Positions 11,189 through 23,003 of a DNA stretch of 64,000 bases are shown in pieces. This DNA comes from Seiridium cupressi. Its lineage: Eukaryota > Ascomycota > Sordariomycetes > Amphisphaeriales > Sporocadaceae. Where the stretch lies: the NCBI GenBank assembly GCA_036674765.1, contig JARVKI010000138.1, positions 19,854-83,853 of the forward strand. The letters run 5' to 3'. A program made the position numbers and the translations under genes. The stretch's first letter is position 1. Every line of letters starts with the position of its first letter. The notes under the pieces were generated by a model, which ran no database searches, was not told where the DNA came from, and saw nothing but the letters and a program-made list of their open reading frames with translations.

Positions 11189-13011
11189 AACGAGTCTGCC
11201 TACGGCTGCTGTGCCGTAACCAATGGAGCGTAATCATTGGATAAGTTAGTTGCACTGGTTTCGGGTAGCTGAAGTCATGCCAAAGAATTGCGCAGACGAG
11301 GGTTGAAAAGTCTCGACCCGTGCCGCATTGTGGATCGCACCAGCGCAGCTTCGCTGAGAAAGGCTCCAGACATGATTCCCACTGCTGCTAAAAACAGCCT
11401 GTACCCTGGCGAGTGGGCCGTAAAGAGATTGGTCGAAGGTTGGTCCCGGAGGGGCTTATGCTTCAAAATCTACACAAAAAAGCCGTTACTGTGAGATCGA
11501 AGAAAAGGGCGACAGTCAATCCCAAAGTGATATGCGTGTCGTTAAAAGGATCAAGTCCCAATAAGTCAAAAAGTCAGGGATAGGATATACGGCCGTCACA
11601 AAGTAAAAGTGCCGTTATGCCAGGCTGCAGGCTGCTATAATCCTTTCATCATCAGCCTGCGCAACGGTTGCTAACGGCAGACGGTTGACGTGTGTGGATC
11701 TCCAAGGAAAACAAAGACCCACGGTCACTCCAGAACCAATGCTGATAGGATTCAATCCGACCCATTTTCCTGCCATTTTTACCCGTATTTGAACTTACTC
11801 GCTTGATTTATCTGTAATGAGATTAGCTCTATTCGCAGTGCTTAGCAAAGCACCTGGCTGCTGGGTGAATAATCAACTGAAATGCCGAGTTCAGCCCAAG
11901 CGGAAGGATTCTGCCGCTAGCGTTAGGCCTGCTTGTTGATTGGCCATGTAAACGACGCGCAGAAGCCAAGGCCAGTGATCGGCGCTCAGAAGTTCTGTCA
12001 CCTCCGCAGCTGGAGAATCGCGAGCCAGCAGCCCAGGAGCAAAGTATTGTCTGCGGTTCTCGCAGCTGCCAGGCAATGCTCATAATCGTCGAGTTTCACC
12101 AAGAAAGTACCATAATTTGAGATATCTTGCCTCAGATTTGGGTTGATTCTTTGGATACATGTACATGTGCTTACTTTCGCACTACCCAACAATTACTGAA
12201 GATACGTTCAAGGTGTGCATAATGACCATCAACCTTCTCAATTATCAAGCACGTAAGATGTGTATCCCGAGACTATACCTATGTTAAGCCTCCTACAACG
12301 TACTGGAACCTTAGTCACTTGTCTCTCTAGGGCAGCATTGACTACGCTTCTATTGTTGGCGACGGCGCGACATAGGCTCGGCTGGCCGGCACGTGGGCTA
12401 CGGCAATAAACTGGACATGGGTCACTACAATTACAGTCAGGGTTTCCATCACCAGCCAATCGGCGTGCGTCCATGAAGACCATTGCAGGGCTCGGATCTG
12501 TAGCGTAGTACAGGATTGGTGGCCTTGAGAGTATGGAGTGTCACTGTGATCGATTACGCGGCAGGCCTTGACTTTGAGGATTCCTTTAGGTGACGAACTC
12601 GATAGCTTCTAAGGGTTGGGGGCCGCCTGTCGATGGAGAATTGAATGCCCAGCGGGCCCCACCCCGGCTACAAGCCCCTGCTAGATCCCAACAGCCATCC
12701 GATACTGGGCGATTTGGGCGCAGAACCCCTACAGACAGCCCTAGCTAGCGTCTGGATACCCTCATGCCATAATAAGAAATCACACCGTTAAGACTCCACG
12801 TCTCCCCATATCCATGGCTCGGGTAAGGAGATGGGAAAATGAATGACTAGGGCCCTAGCTCCTTCCTCCCGGTGCTACCAGACTTGGTCTGCGTCTCATT
12901 TGTCATTCCCTTTCATCATCCATCTGCCATACATTTTACCCAAGACCAGCGTCAACATCTTGGGTTGCTATACTTTCATGCAGGAAATCGTCAGCCTGCT
13001 GATTCTGAATC
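11189..13011. other. Long intergenic region
   Basis: About 1.8 kb without a supported gene. Overlapping frames on the minus strand near 11830-12190 look weakly protein-like in more than one phase and could be a frameshifted relic, but no domain is recognisable. Confidence 0.35.
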
Positions 13012-14153
13012 ATGTCGACGACCACCTCAACTCTCATCGGCGCTCTAAAGACGACATACACGCCTTCTGGAAGTATTTGTGGAAGCATCCATTATGACAC
13101 CAACCCGACGCCTCCCGGCTGGTACGCTCTAGGAGCCATAGCGGAGGATTCCACGTCATGTATGCCGACCGGGTTCACGCGCGCAGCCCAGTACTACTAC
13201 TCGCCTGGTATTTGTCCATCTAGCTACACGCCAGCGTGCTGGTCTGTTGAGACAACCGAGAGTGTGCTTACCACGAAAGCGACTTGCTGTCCGACGTGAG
13301 TGCTACCCAACGCCATCACTGGATGTTTTCCCGTGGAAACTAAAATATCTACTATGAAGCGGTTACGTATGTAAGCAAACCAGAGGCTCCAATATCTACC
13401 GCTGCACCTCTGCGGTCACTGAAGACACAACCTTTACACTGCTGAGCGTAAGCTTCGGGACTATTACTGCCGAGTCTACCACGAGCTATGGGGCTATTTC
13501 CGGGACGATAACAACATCAGTCTCTGCGAGTGATACATATATCAATGCATACGGAGTTATCGTAGCAAGGTGCGTAACAGCCTTGAGTAACTATGGAATA
13601 ATTAAGTGACTAAGATTTACCGGCCAGACAATCGACTGATCCACCCTTCACATCAGCGGCGACTACCACAACATCTAATACCGGCGCTAGCAACACGAAC
13701 TCTATCGCAAGCGAAACATCTGCAGCCTCCAGTACCACAGCCGCTTCCTCGTCGTCATCAACGTCGTCATCAACGTCGTCGTCGTCGGCGGGACTATCAA
13801 CCGGCGCCAAAGCAGGGATCGGTGTTGGGGTTACCCTGGCCGCTATCGCTATGTTGGCATTAGTGTTCATTATCTTCAGAAGGAAGCGAAAGGCGAAGAA
13901 CGCCAGCGCCGTTGGGACGGGAGGGAATCCGGAAGTACATCATTACACGGACCCCTCTGTGCCTCAACAACCATTCTTGCCATCTTCTGTGCCTCCTTAT
14001 AGCGAGCAGGCATATGCTGCACCATATAAAGACCAACGACCGGCATATGATCACCAAGTCTCCGAGCTTTCGCACGATGCCCTTGTATCAGAACTGCCAG
14101 CCAACAATTGGAACACTGCCGAGATGCCGGGTGATAGCAGATATCATAAATAA
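13012..14153 (+). CDS. Ser/Thr-rich single-pass cell-surface protein
   Basis: Three exons (13012-13295, 13360-13569, 13628-14153) join in phase to give 339 residues. Introns of 64 and 58 nt have GTGAGT and GTGCGT donors. The N-terminal half is a Cys-containing extracellular domain (PTGFTRAAQYYYSPGICPSS, then CCPTGY). A Thr/Ser-rich stalk with a long Ser run follows. The block GLSTGAKAGIGVGVTLAA leads into one membrane helix, a basic stop-transfer stretch (FRRKRKAK) and a Pro/Tyr-rich cytoplasmic tail. The layout matches fungal surface proteins of the mid2/WSC-like sensor type, although no WSC domain is identifiable. The ATG has no competing upstream in-frame start. The gene appears intact. 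A sensor or wall-anchoring role is inference from architecture. Confidence 0.75.
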
Positions 14154-14713
14154 TAGACTGGTCTGAGCATATAAGGACTGAAACAGACCAGCCCGGGATG
14201 TTGAAGAACTAAGAAAGTTGACCGGGTCAACAATAAGTTAATAACGAAGATGTTACATTATGGAGAACATTGTACATAATCAGCTCGGCTAGATCGCGAG
14301 CTATTATTGGACCATTGAGCAGGCTTATGATAATGATAGATTTCTCTCCCTTGGGAGGACGACGCTGTATCCTTTCAAATCATTCAATACGATGCTGATG
14401 ATTCCTGGTCTATAGTGAACTTGGACAGAATAGCCATGATTTCGATAGTTGAATTCTATGTGTTGGGATTCCATCAGCGTTAGGTCGGGAAAGACTGGAT
14501 TTTTTTTCTTCTTCATTTTCTCGGAGTTTGGATGTTGCTTGAGGGCCGCACGCAGCACAATTCAAGTACGCTTAAAGACGGACAAGCGGCTTTATAAGAC
14601 ACCCTGACACCGATCCATTGATTATAGCTGCAGCCAATATCTGGAAATATTGTGATTTTCCCACAGTCAGAGTTCCGAAAACACCAAAACTTATGATCTG
14701 GTAAGTGATATGA
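14154..14713. other. Intergenic
   Basis: No supported gene. A 77-codon minus-strand frame (14325-14558) has no recognisable domain. Confidence 0.35.
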
Positions 14714-15720
14714 TCATAACGTAGTAGACCTGGGAATGAAACTTAAACCCTCCACAGACAACTTCATCAACATTGCACCACACCTGCCAAGGTCCATATA
14801 CCGCGAGCCATGTACTTCAAAATCATGAGTGGTAGCGCTCGAAACACTAAACATTATACTCAAAAGTTCCCATATCAACTTAGATGAACGCGGTCCATGG
14901 CTGGGATTCTCGTGACAATGTTCTTCGGTCGTTGAATACACCAGATGGTCTATACTCGCGGTGCTGTATTTGTGGATTTGAGCTGATGTTGGCCTTTCGA
15001 CGTACGTCGTGGTCTTGATAGATACTGCATCCCTAACTGAAGTAAACAATGGAGTCGTGAGCGTCCCGATTAGTGGAGTTAAAGATGTTGAAGTAGTGCG
15101 TATGCTATTCGGCGCGATGGGCAATGAGTTAATGGTAGTTGTCTGCAATGACGACGCAAAAGCGGTAGATGGGTCAGCTGGTGACCTAACACAGCCTTGA
15201 GCTGCTTTGGCCAACAGAGGTAGCGGAAGACAAGCCTCCATAAAATGAATATTTCCAAACATCCAAGAGTCACCACGGTATTTGTTAAAACGTGTATTCG
15301 AATCTTCCGGGGATTTGCAGAGGATTTCGTTTTATGGCGTGAACCGGCACTTTAGTATCATCCGATTGGACCAAGTCAGCCCCTGTCTAGTGTCGAAGAC
15401 CACATTCGTCAAATCCGAGGTGGTAGTAATGGTAGCAATTCGTGCCTGGCCGTCACTCTTATAGGCGGAGAGGGCGCTTGTGCCGTTATCGAAAGCGTAT
15501 GTCGTATTGACCGGAATGACCTTCGCCAACTTCAATTCATACACCAGGGGTGTTGTCAAATCGTTCTACGTGGGAATACATCTGGTCCTACGTCACCCTC
15601 AAAGTCACTATCGCCTACCAATACTATATCCACTCGTGTAAAGCCACACGGAGTGAAGCAGTCAAAAAGCGCAGCATGCCCAACGGCTGCTGTTGCTACT
15701 CGCAAGAGGAGTATAAGGCG
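14714..15720 (-). pseudogene. Secreted-type protein broken by a stop and a frameshift
   Basis: Three open segments line up on the minus strand. The first (about 15720-15560) begins with a signal-peptide-like stretch (LRLILLLRVATAAVGHAALF), but its likely ATG is out of frame. A one-base shift near 15560 leads into the second segment, which runs to TAA at 15332-15334. The third segment continues in the same frame as the second down to 14714 (15262-14714 plus the stretch joining it). The TAA can come from CAA by a C-to-T change in a CpA context. The middle contains a Thr/Ser-rich region. I do not recognise the family. The order signal peptide, Cys-containing head, Thr/Ser-rich region suggests a secreted or wall-associated protein of about 330 residues. 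Confidence 0.45.
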
Positions 15721-15843
15721 TAGACGTCATGATTGAGTAATGACTAGTTCTTAATAAGAGCAAAACGATAAAGGATGTGCAGTTGTCAGATGAATGGCCG
15801 AGTTTGTAAATTCATAGCTATAGTCAACGGGATTTTTTCTGTA

Positions 15844-17143
15844 TACACACGGGTCCGTGCACCATTTTCCACTATGACCCTACATATTCAAAGACGCGTT
15901 TCTTAGCCAAAACACACTCAATTTAGTCGTAGATAGATGTTTTAGAGTCGTAATCTAATAATAAGTGTACCAGACCCCTACTTTTACTACTGCTTTCAGC
16001 CTATCCTTTATAGAGTTAACCAGGGCGTTGACGAGACCTATATCTATCTGTGACTACGCCTGCTCGATAACCTCTCGAATATAAGCCTCATAATCTAGGT
16101 TCTTTCTGATTTCGTGAAGCTTAGGCTCTATTGCGTAAATCTGCTTCTTCAAAGCAGCCCATACGTGTTCGATAGGGTTGAGATCTGGGCTATGAAAGGG
16201 CCACTCTATAATGGCAATTCCGTACTCCTCCAGCCATTTTTTTATACGGTTACTCCGATAGATAGGAGCGTTATCTTGGATAAAAAAATCACCAGGTTCG
16301 TAAAGCGGGAGCAGGCCATCCTCGAGGACTTTTATATAAGAGCTCGAATTAACTCCTTAGCGTTACGAGCCTGGATCTCCCTGGCAGAACACCAACGGTG
16401 ACCTCCCTCCCTCTCTATCCCTGGACCACACCATCCCCCAGACCATGATTGCAAGCGTGGGTTTCCCATAGGACCGTAGTTACACTAAATCTCTCTTATA
16501 CCTCTCGTTAGCAAATCTAACCACCTAACGGCCTGTTACGCCCGGGGAGTTTTCGACCGTACACTCGTCTAAAAATAGTGCTTTAATCAACCTCTCCAGC
16601 TCCTTTATTTAGAGGTATTTCTAGGTAAAAGCTAATCGTTCTGCAGCGTTTTCTTCCGTTAATAAAATCCTCTTTGCCTTCCTCCAGCTGCCGAAGTAAT
16701 ACCGTTGCAAAATCTTCTTCACAGTCTTCCCACTAATATTGAGATCTGCCTTCTTTGCCAGGCTTAAAAAGCTACAATCCGGGTGCCTTCTAGCAAGGAG
16801 GACTAGCCTACGCTCATCCCAAAAAATTGTTTTATATCTGCCGTGCCTCCTATCTTACGTTTAGGTAATACCGCGGGCTTAAGCACGATTAACAATATAA
16901 TATATCGTAAATCTATTTTCAGTACCGACGGCGGCGGCAACCTGCGCAACTGGCTCACCTGAAGCCACGACAACGATAAATCCTTTGGCCTCCGTATTGG
17001 ACTCCCCATTACGTACGCGATTTGCGCTTATTTCGCGCCCAAATTCACGCAATTCAGGCTTCATCTTATAGTAAATTGGGTGGTTGAAGAAGGTGGGTTA
17101 TTTTAATCAAGTCGCGTTGATGAAACGCGGTGGTCTGTGCGTA
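15844..17143 (-). mobile_element. Degenerate Tc1/mariner (DD34E) DNA transposon
   Basis: A 1.3 kb element with imperfect terminal inverted repeats (left TACACACGGGTCC, right end GGTCTGTGCGTA) flanked by TA dinucleotides, as expected for Tc1/mariner. On the minus strand, frames from about 17062 to 15950 read as a transposase. Visible parts are a helix-turn-helix start (MKPELREF, IYYIVNRA), LFLDE with the first catalytic Asp, FIQDNAPIY with the second, and SPDLNPIEHVWAALK. The spacing from the second Asp to the Glu is 34 residues. The frame is broken by many TAG/TAA codons where Gln or Trp would be expected and by frameshifts, so it is dead. Stops in CpA/TpG contexts are typical of repeat-induced point mutation. 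Confidence 0.85.
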
Positions 17144-17976
17144 TACAAATAAAGTTCCCGAAAGTGTAGATACAATCGCTCCACAACCTTGAAGTCAGTC
17201 ACCGCTATTTTATTTGCGCCACGATTGAGATGGTGATGAAACATTGAGAGCGGGAGAATTGATGCTGTCCTTTGATAGTTGTGACACTGTAGCACAGCCA
17301 AGACTGCGTAGATACAGTTTAGGCTTCAATATCGTGACTAAGGAAACAACGGTAGCAACCCGAAAAGTCGAGTCGTACATGCTCGACGGCTATGTGTTGC
17401 CGATAAAATACAGTAAAGTTGAGATTGCCTTCGGCGGCAGTGTCTGATGTATGGCTTAACGCATGAGCTCAGCTGCTTCTAAGCAGCGAGAATCCCATCA
17501 CAAGCTTCCTCTACTAATAATCTACGATCAGGTTTGGATATCAAGTATGATAACATCTTGGCCAGTATCACACCAGCGACAGGTCTCCCGTCTTATGGGA
17601 AACTACCAGTCACGGCAACTCCAGACCCGTAGCTACGGTCTGAGTCACTCACCGAAAGGTAATTGGTAGGCCCCAAGAACGAGACCTGGTTCCGTGTTCT
17701 TGGTGCTTCTGCCTAAATGGCGGAACGACTGGCCGCCAACCGAGCCGAGGGGTAAACCCCGCATACTTGACCTTGCATACGCCTGTAAAAGGCAAAATCG
17801 CCGAAAAAGTTAACTGCAAGAATTGGATTGCTGACCATGAACCATCTGACATGCTGCATATAAGAAGAGGGCCACCATGGTAATTTGGTTGATCATTCTG
17901 TTGGGCCACTCTATTGACAACTTCGTAGACAACACTGGCATTTGCAATACGCAGACTAAATTCCAATCCATCGACA
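17144..17976. other. Intergenic
   Basis: No supported gene. It holds the promoter of the hydrolase at 17977. Frames on the opposite strand have no recognisable domain. Confidence 0.4.
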
Positions 17977-18981
17977 ATGATTGAAACCAAAGTTGATATC
18001 CAGTACCAGGTTCAAGAAGTGCTTAACCTGCTCCCATCTTTCGATGCTTTTTGGGAGGCATACAAGACAGTGAACGGTCATCAAATCGGTGTCCATATTC
18101 TTGTCCCAAAGGAAAAGTCAAACACCAGGCGACCAATGCTTGTAAGAATACATGGAGGTGGTTGGCACGAAGGGTCTTCGGATCATGATCTCCGACCATG
18201 GTACGTCATACCACCGACCGATTATCTAGGCAATAGTTCTTGATTGCTAACGAGAAAAAGGACATTGGATATGGCCCTCCAGCATAAGGCCGTGATAGTG
18301 ACGCCCGACTATAGGCTGATGCCTGAATCGCAATTTAATGATATCGACGATGACTTGCGTGATTTCTGGCTCTGGGTAGAGAATGACCTGGAGAAGCTTC
18401 CTGGGTTGTATTTGGACGCAAGCAATGTGGCCATTGTTGGAGAAAGTGCGGGTGGGTACCTGGCGGCGCAGTCAGTGTTGCGCGGATTTTCGAAAAAGGC
18501 AGCTGTTGTCATGCTTCAATATCCAGCACTGTCCATCCAGCGACATATGGATACGTGGGCGACCGCTCCGGCAGACCAGATAGTCCCTATCACTGTGCTG
18601 GACGATTACGTTGCGAAAATGGTTCCGGGCAAGTTGCTGACTAGAACTCCATGCGGGACGAGGATGGACCTCGTCAAGGCAAGCATACAGAGCAAACGGT
18701 TGGTCGATCTATCCAAGTATCCTCAGCTGGACCCAATTACCAGCCTTGAGACGGCCGAGAGGATTCCACCAATCTTTCTGTTTCATGGCGTTGACGACTC
18801 CAGTGTTCCGGTTGGTGAGGTTCAGGAGTGGGCAGAGAAGCTCAAGAGGCTGCATCCTGAGGTACCCCTCCACGCAGTGTTCCCACCTGGAGAGCACGTA
18901 CTGGACAAACACCACAGATTGGAGGAACCGTGGCTGAAGGAACCTGTTGCTTTTGTGGAGCGATATTGGCCTGTGACGTAG
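17977..18981 (+). CDS. Alpha/beta hydrolase (HSL/Abhydrolase_3-like esterase)
   Basis: Two exons (17977-18200 and 18261-18981) around a 60-nt intron with GTACGT donor and TTGCTAAC branch site give 314 residues. The HGGGW oxyanion-hole motif is at residues 59-63. The nucleophile elbow GESAGG is at 135-140 (Ser137). An acidic residue lies in HGVDDSSVP (about 253-254) and the likely catalytic His in GEHVLD (287). This order is that of the hormone-sensitive-lipase group. No signal peptide or membrane helix is seen, so a cytosolic esterase or lactonase acting on small carboxylic esters is likely. The substrate is unknown. The frame is intact and the start is the only sensible ATG before the conserved core. 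Confidence 0.87.
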
Positions 18982-20986
18982 CATGATGGAAGCCTTCATT
19001 AGTTGAGCATCTACTTCACGGCCCTTTGAATGACAGTGAGCTCTGTCTAATATAGTCCTTCGGTAGTGGCAGTTACGGCGTATTGACGACATTACACGCA
19101 GGTTCCTAGAAGTCCAATTATCCTTAGGCAAGAGCCCGCAAGAAACCTACGCATATCTACATACTAGCAGCAATAGCTGCGAGCACTTAGTGACACAAAA
19201 ATAAACGTTATTTTGTTCCCAGATAGCTCTATTTCCATAGCTTTTCGATCGCAGTGGGGCCGGGTTCCGCCAGCAGGCTTTCGCTGGCATGCTCTTGGAG
19301 ACACACCTTGCGGTGGCGGCTTGCGGCGGGCTATCGACATGGTCCTAATCAGATCCAGACAGTGTACAAGTACCATTTTGAAGATTTCATGGCAATCAAT
19401 AACATAAGCAGCAGGCCAGATAGTTGATTTCAATGCGTGAGCGACTTTCAGCCGGACTATTAGGACGTCTCTCCAGTTGAAGGACAATCTTGATTCCATA
19501 TGTTTTGAAAGCGCTTGACCTTCTGCCACTTTCCCTGGTCTCTCGATTTTCGGTTATAAACTCGCCGTGCCATTTGACCTGTGATCAGTATTCCCCAACC
19601 TATTTCAGCATACCTCGAAGCTTCATTGGACCCCAGACCTGCAGAATTGGAATCATGAGGCTGCGAAAGACTTCAACCCGCCAACACTATCCACTATCCA
19701 CTACACTAAGGGGAACATTGTACCTACATGTAGGTACTTAGACACAAATATCGGACGCCACTTCACTTATTCATCAATCTCTTGAATGCTTCACACGGTC
19801 ATGCTGTTTGTTTTCCAGAAGATTCTCATTGATTTCATCGATTGTGGGACACCGTCACTATCGTATAGCCTTAACATTGTGCCCTCCCGATCCTTAAACC
19901 GACCAGATATCCTTGCATCCTTTTGCGTTATCTAGGCTACGCAAGGTTGTAAACTAACACTTTTCGCGAGTAAGTCTTACATGGGCGAATCGTATGGATA
20001 GAGATCGGAGTTTTTTACGTGAATCTCTGTGGATGACGTGGGCTGTCACGTGGATCAATGAATAGGTTGTAGTCTTACTAGTGCACATTCATCTTTTCCT
20101 CAGCTAAATTGACTCGTCACTCTCCTGATGTGAAGTTTGAAGTGCACCATTTCGACAGCGCATCATCAGAATGTTGTTGGCCACAGATGCATTGATTTCT
20201 CTCATGCAACCAATGCCCTGCTATTTTCGACGTTTCCAACCACAGCTCCTCTTACGTTGGTCACATCTCGGCTCGAATGGAAAGACCTAAGCCGAGAGCT
20301 CAGTTCCATGTCCGAGCTGAACCCAAGTAACTACCTATAGTTATCATATACAGCAGAATGGTACATTGGATCTTGCAAATGATTCATACCCGGCTAAAGA
20401 CCGCCAGACCTCGTTTTACAGAATCAAGTATGGTGTCCAACTTGTGCCTAAATGCAGCCACATGACTCCCAGGTAAGGTATGCATGCATACGATATATTG
20501 CCTTACAAAATGGCTTGGGGTCAATATCACTGTGACCAGTAGCACTCCGAAGAATCTGGTAAGGCTGCTGCGGCTGTGAGATATGACGCGCTACACGTTT
20601 CTGTAATCTGACTCATCCAGTAAGGCACCAGCCTGTCTTTTATCGCCGCAAAGCAGGAGTCTGGGTGTGCCTCTATTAGGCTCATCATAACAGGCACTGG
20701 AATTGTATTGTATTGTATCAGTTGTGTGTCATTCTCAAACCCGACACCATCATGCCAGTCAGCCCAGTGGCTGATTAAGATAACGAGAGGCTCCTCCCTG
20801 TATGACATTACAAGATAAGCATCATTTGTATGGTTTGCAGCAGTCACTTAATCACGAAAGGGACAAATGGCGTCCATCATGACAGAATAACGTTATTCAC
20901 TACAACCAAAAGAACACGTTTGATTGGTGCAACTCATCGTTTCTAACTTAAATGTTGGCGGTTGATCGTCACGTCCACTCTCAACC
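18982..20986. other. Long intergenic region
   Basis: About 2 kb without a supported gene. A 106-codon minus-strand frame (20527-20847) lacks an N-terminal ATG and a known domain. It could be a gene fragment but is not called. Confidence 0.35.
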
Positions 20987-20994
20987 TATAAAAG
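20987..20994 (+). promoter_or_regulatory. TATA box of the small orphan gene
   Basis: TATAAAAG lies 109 bp before the ATG at 21096. An ATTGG (inverted CCAAT) sits about 65 bp further upstream. This is a canonical arrangement and supports a real transcript here. Confidence 0.5.
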
Positions 20995-21095
20995 CCGAAC
21001 CTTCCTACCACAAACTCCAGGCATGTTAGAGGCTGTTCTGACCCAAGATACCCCCAACAATATACATCGTGCTACGACATCTAGTTCCGATCAAA

Positions 21096-21524
21096 ATGAG
21101 CGATCAACAGGGCACAGACGCCAATATCCCCACCGATTTCGAGCAATTTCTTACTGAAGCTGAACGAAAAGATGCTCTAACGAAAATGCGGCAGGAACGG
21201 CTGCAGGAGGATATTTATGCAGCAAACTTTGAGCCCCCATCACGACGGGTCATAGCCCGGACCCAAGCACTAGTAGAGCAGCCTAGTCGCGATGAGCAAC
21301 TGGAAGAGATGAAGCATAGACGTGCTGCTCGGCGTGCAGAAAGAGACAGGGAGCACGGCAAGCGCAAAGGGGAAGGCACATCAGCTAAGCAACCGGGGCC
21401 CTCCACCCAAGCTTCAGGTGCCTCGGCTGCAGGCAGCAGCTCAGCAGCAGCGGAAGACTCGCGGACTGCGATCTATACGCCTAGAAGCGAAGGGAAAGGG
21501 AAAGGAAAAGCCGTTAAAAGATGA
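21096..21524 (+). CDS. Small highly charged orphan protein
   Basis: A single-exon frame of 142 residues starts with MSDQQGTDANIP. It is preceded by a TATA box. The first 60 residues are mixed helical (FEQFLTEAERKDALTKMRQE). The middle is strongly basic and Arg-rich (EEMKHRRAARRAERDREHGK). The C-terminal part is low-complexity Ala/Ser/Gly followed by a Lys-rich end (GKGKGKAVKR). No known domain is visible. The composition suggests a mostly disordered nuclear or nucleic-acid-binding protein. An in-frame upstream codon stretch exists, but the ATG at 21096 is in the best position. Confidence 0.5.
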   Translation: MSDQQGTDANIPTDFEQFLTEAERKDALTKMRQERLQEDIYAANFEPPSRRVIARTQALVEQPSRDEQLEEMKHRRAARRAERDREHGKRKGEGTSAKQPGPSTQASGASAAGSSSAAAEDSRTAIYTPRSEGKGKGKAVKR

Positions 21525-22027
21525 GCTGTACATCATGGCAACCCAGAATAGGGAGCTCGCATGAACCTCATGCGTAACTTTCAGTGCTCTCGTCCATGGA
21601 CTTACTAGTAGCTAGCTTGCACAATAATACACGAAGCTCTAGTACTTGAGGCTTGATGCGACAGTTATTTCGCGTGACGAGAATGATCGAGGACGCAAGA
21701 ATTCTAAACCGAGCTGTCCCCGCAGAAATTACAAATCAACCAATGATGGAGGTCATTTACCCTAAAAGCTGTAGTTATCGCAGGTGTTGAGTCAATCGCT
21801 GGCCCTTTAGGAACTCAAGGCTATGATTGTCCTGGTTGTGTATTTACTCGAAGACTCCTGATAATTGTTTCTTCGCCCGAATTCGCATTACCCAGATTCC
21901 CATTCTTAATGAACAACTGGTTACTGGCTCGTCCCCCAACCAGGGTTGACTGGAAGTTTCGGCAGGCGAAGTAGGTTACAATAAAACTCGACATTGGGTA
22001 GGAGATTATTAGAGTTGTTAGAGTCAA
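21525..22027. other. Intergenic
   Basis: No supported gene seen. Confidence 0.35.
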
Positions 22028-22045
22028 TAACTGTCTGGACAGTTA
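22028..22045. repeat. Palindromic repeat motif, copy 1
   Basis: TAACTGTCTGGACAGTTA has perfect 8-bp arms around TG. Close variants occur at 31966-31983 and 33146-33163, where they sit inside a longer repeated stretch. Confidence 0.55.
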
Positions 22046-23003
22046 CATCATTAGCCACCACATCATTAGCCACCTGATAAGAGTGTGTGATGGTGACACC
22101 CCAAACCGTTTACAGGGTAGAATGTAACCTGAAGAAGTACAACTCATTTGTATGCTAATACATATTTCCATCAAGCCATTTTTCGGCTCCACCGCCCTGA
22201 CATCTGATGTGTTCTATCAGGTCTGCTACTACGGTCTAGGTGATTTTGACTTAACCGTAATCATGGAGTAACGGTCGACGGACCCAAAAACCCTAAAGAG
22301 TCCAAAAGGTCCAACGCCTCATCAACAGAATAGAATGTCGAGCCATGATTTTCATTTAAAGCGTCGAATCTAATATCGATGTGCTCGCTAGCGACGACAG
22401 CGAGACTACCAATCCCGATGAGAGGGCCTCGGCGTGACTGGGACCAATCACACCCACCCTGAACTTCAACGAAAGGGCTATCTTGTCAGTCTTTCACAAC
22501 CATCAGCTAGTAATTTCAAACAAGGAGTCATTCCTCCTAGGCCGGTAACCCTCAACATTTGTGGTGAGTTTCGTTCCGAAACCATTCTCGAGAATATCTT
22601 TTGTCTTCAGTATGTGGAATGGTACGACCTCACAAACGACGAGGTTCACGTATGTAGTGCTCATATCACTTGGCTAGTGTAACTTGGCTAGTGTATAATT
22701 GTGGGGCGTAAACTGTAGCATTCTCTCTAGATCAATGTACTGGCTTATGCATATCTTTCTTCTCATGTATACCAGCTCCCCAATATCATAAATCACCCAA
22801 CTCTCTGGTATGCGCTTAATCTGTTCACAACTGAGATTGGTTTCCCTCGCTTCATTTCCTCAAGTTTACCCAACTGCGTCATTGATCCACTGTCAAAATA
22901 ATATAATCGCATCGCCTATACGCTCTGTAGAGTCCCTCCTCAGCCCGATTGTCCCAAGCTAACTGCCACTGGTCAAGTATTGACGTAGTTGGGATTGATG
23001 CAA
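22046..23003. other. Intergenic, possible short relic
   Basis: A plus-strand frame at 22434-22682 contains PPRPVTLNICGEFRSET, which faintly recalls the start of fungal 2EXR-type domains. It is too short and diverged to call as a gene. Confidence 0.3.

Noticed and set aside
13610..13870. Acidic Val/Asp-rich frame on the minus strand
   Set aside because: It is the antisense of the Ser-rich stalk of the surface protein at 13012-14153.
20527..20847. A 106-codon minus-strand gene
   Set aside because: The frame begins without ATG at its 5' end and shows no recognisable domain. Not enough support to call.
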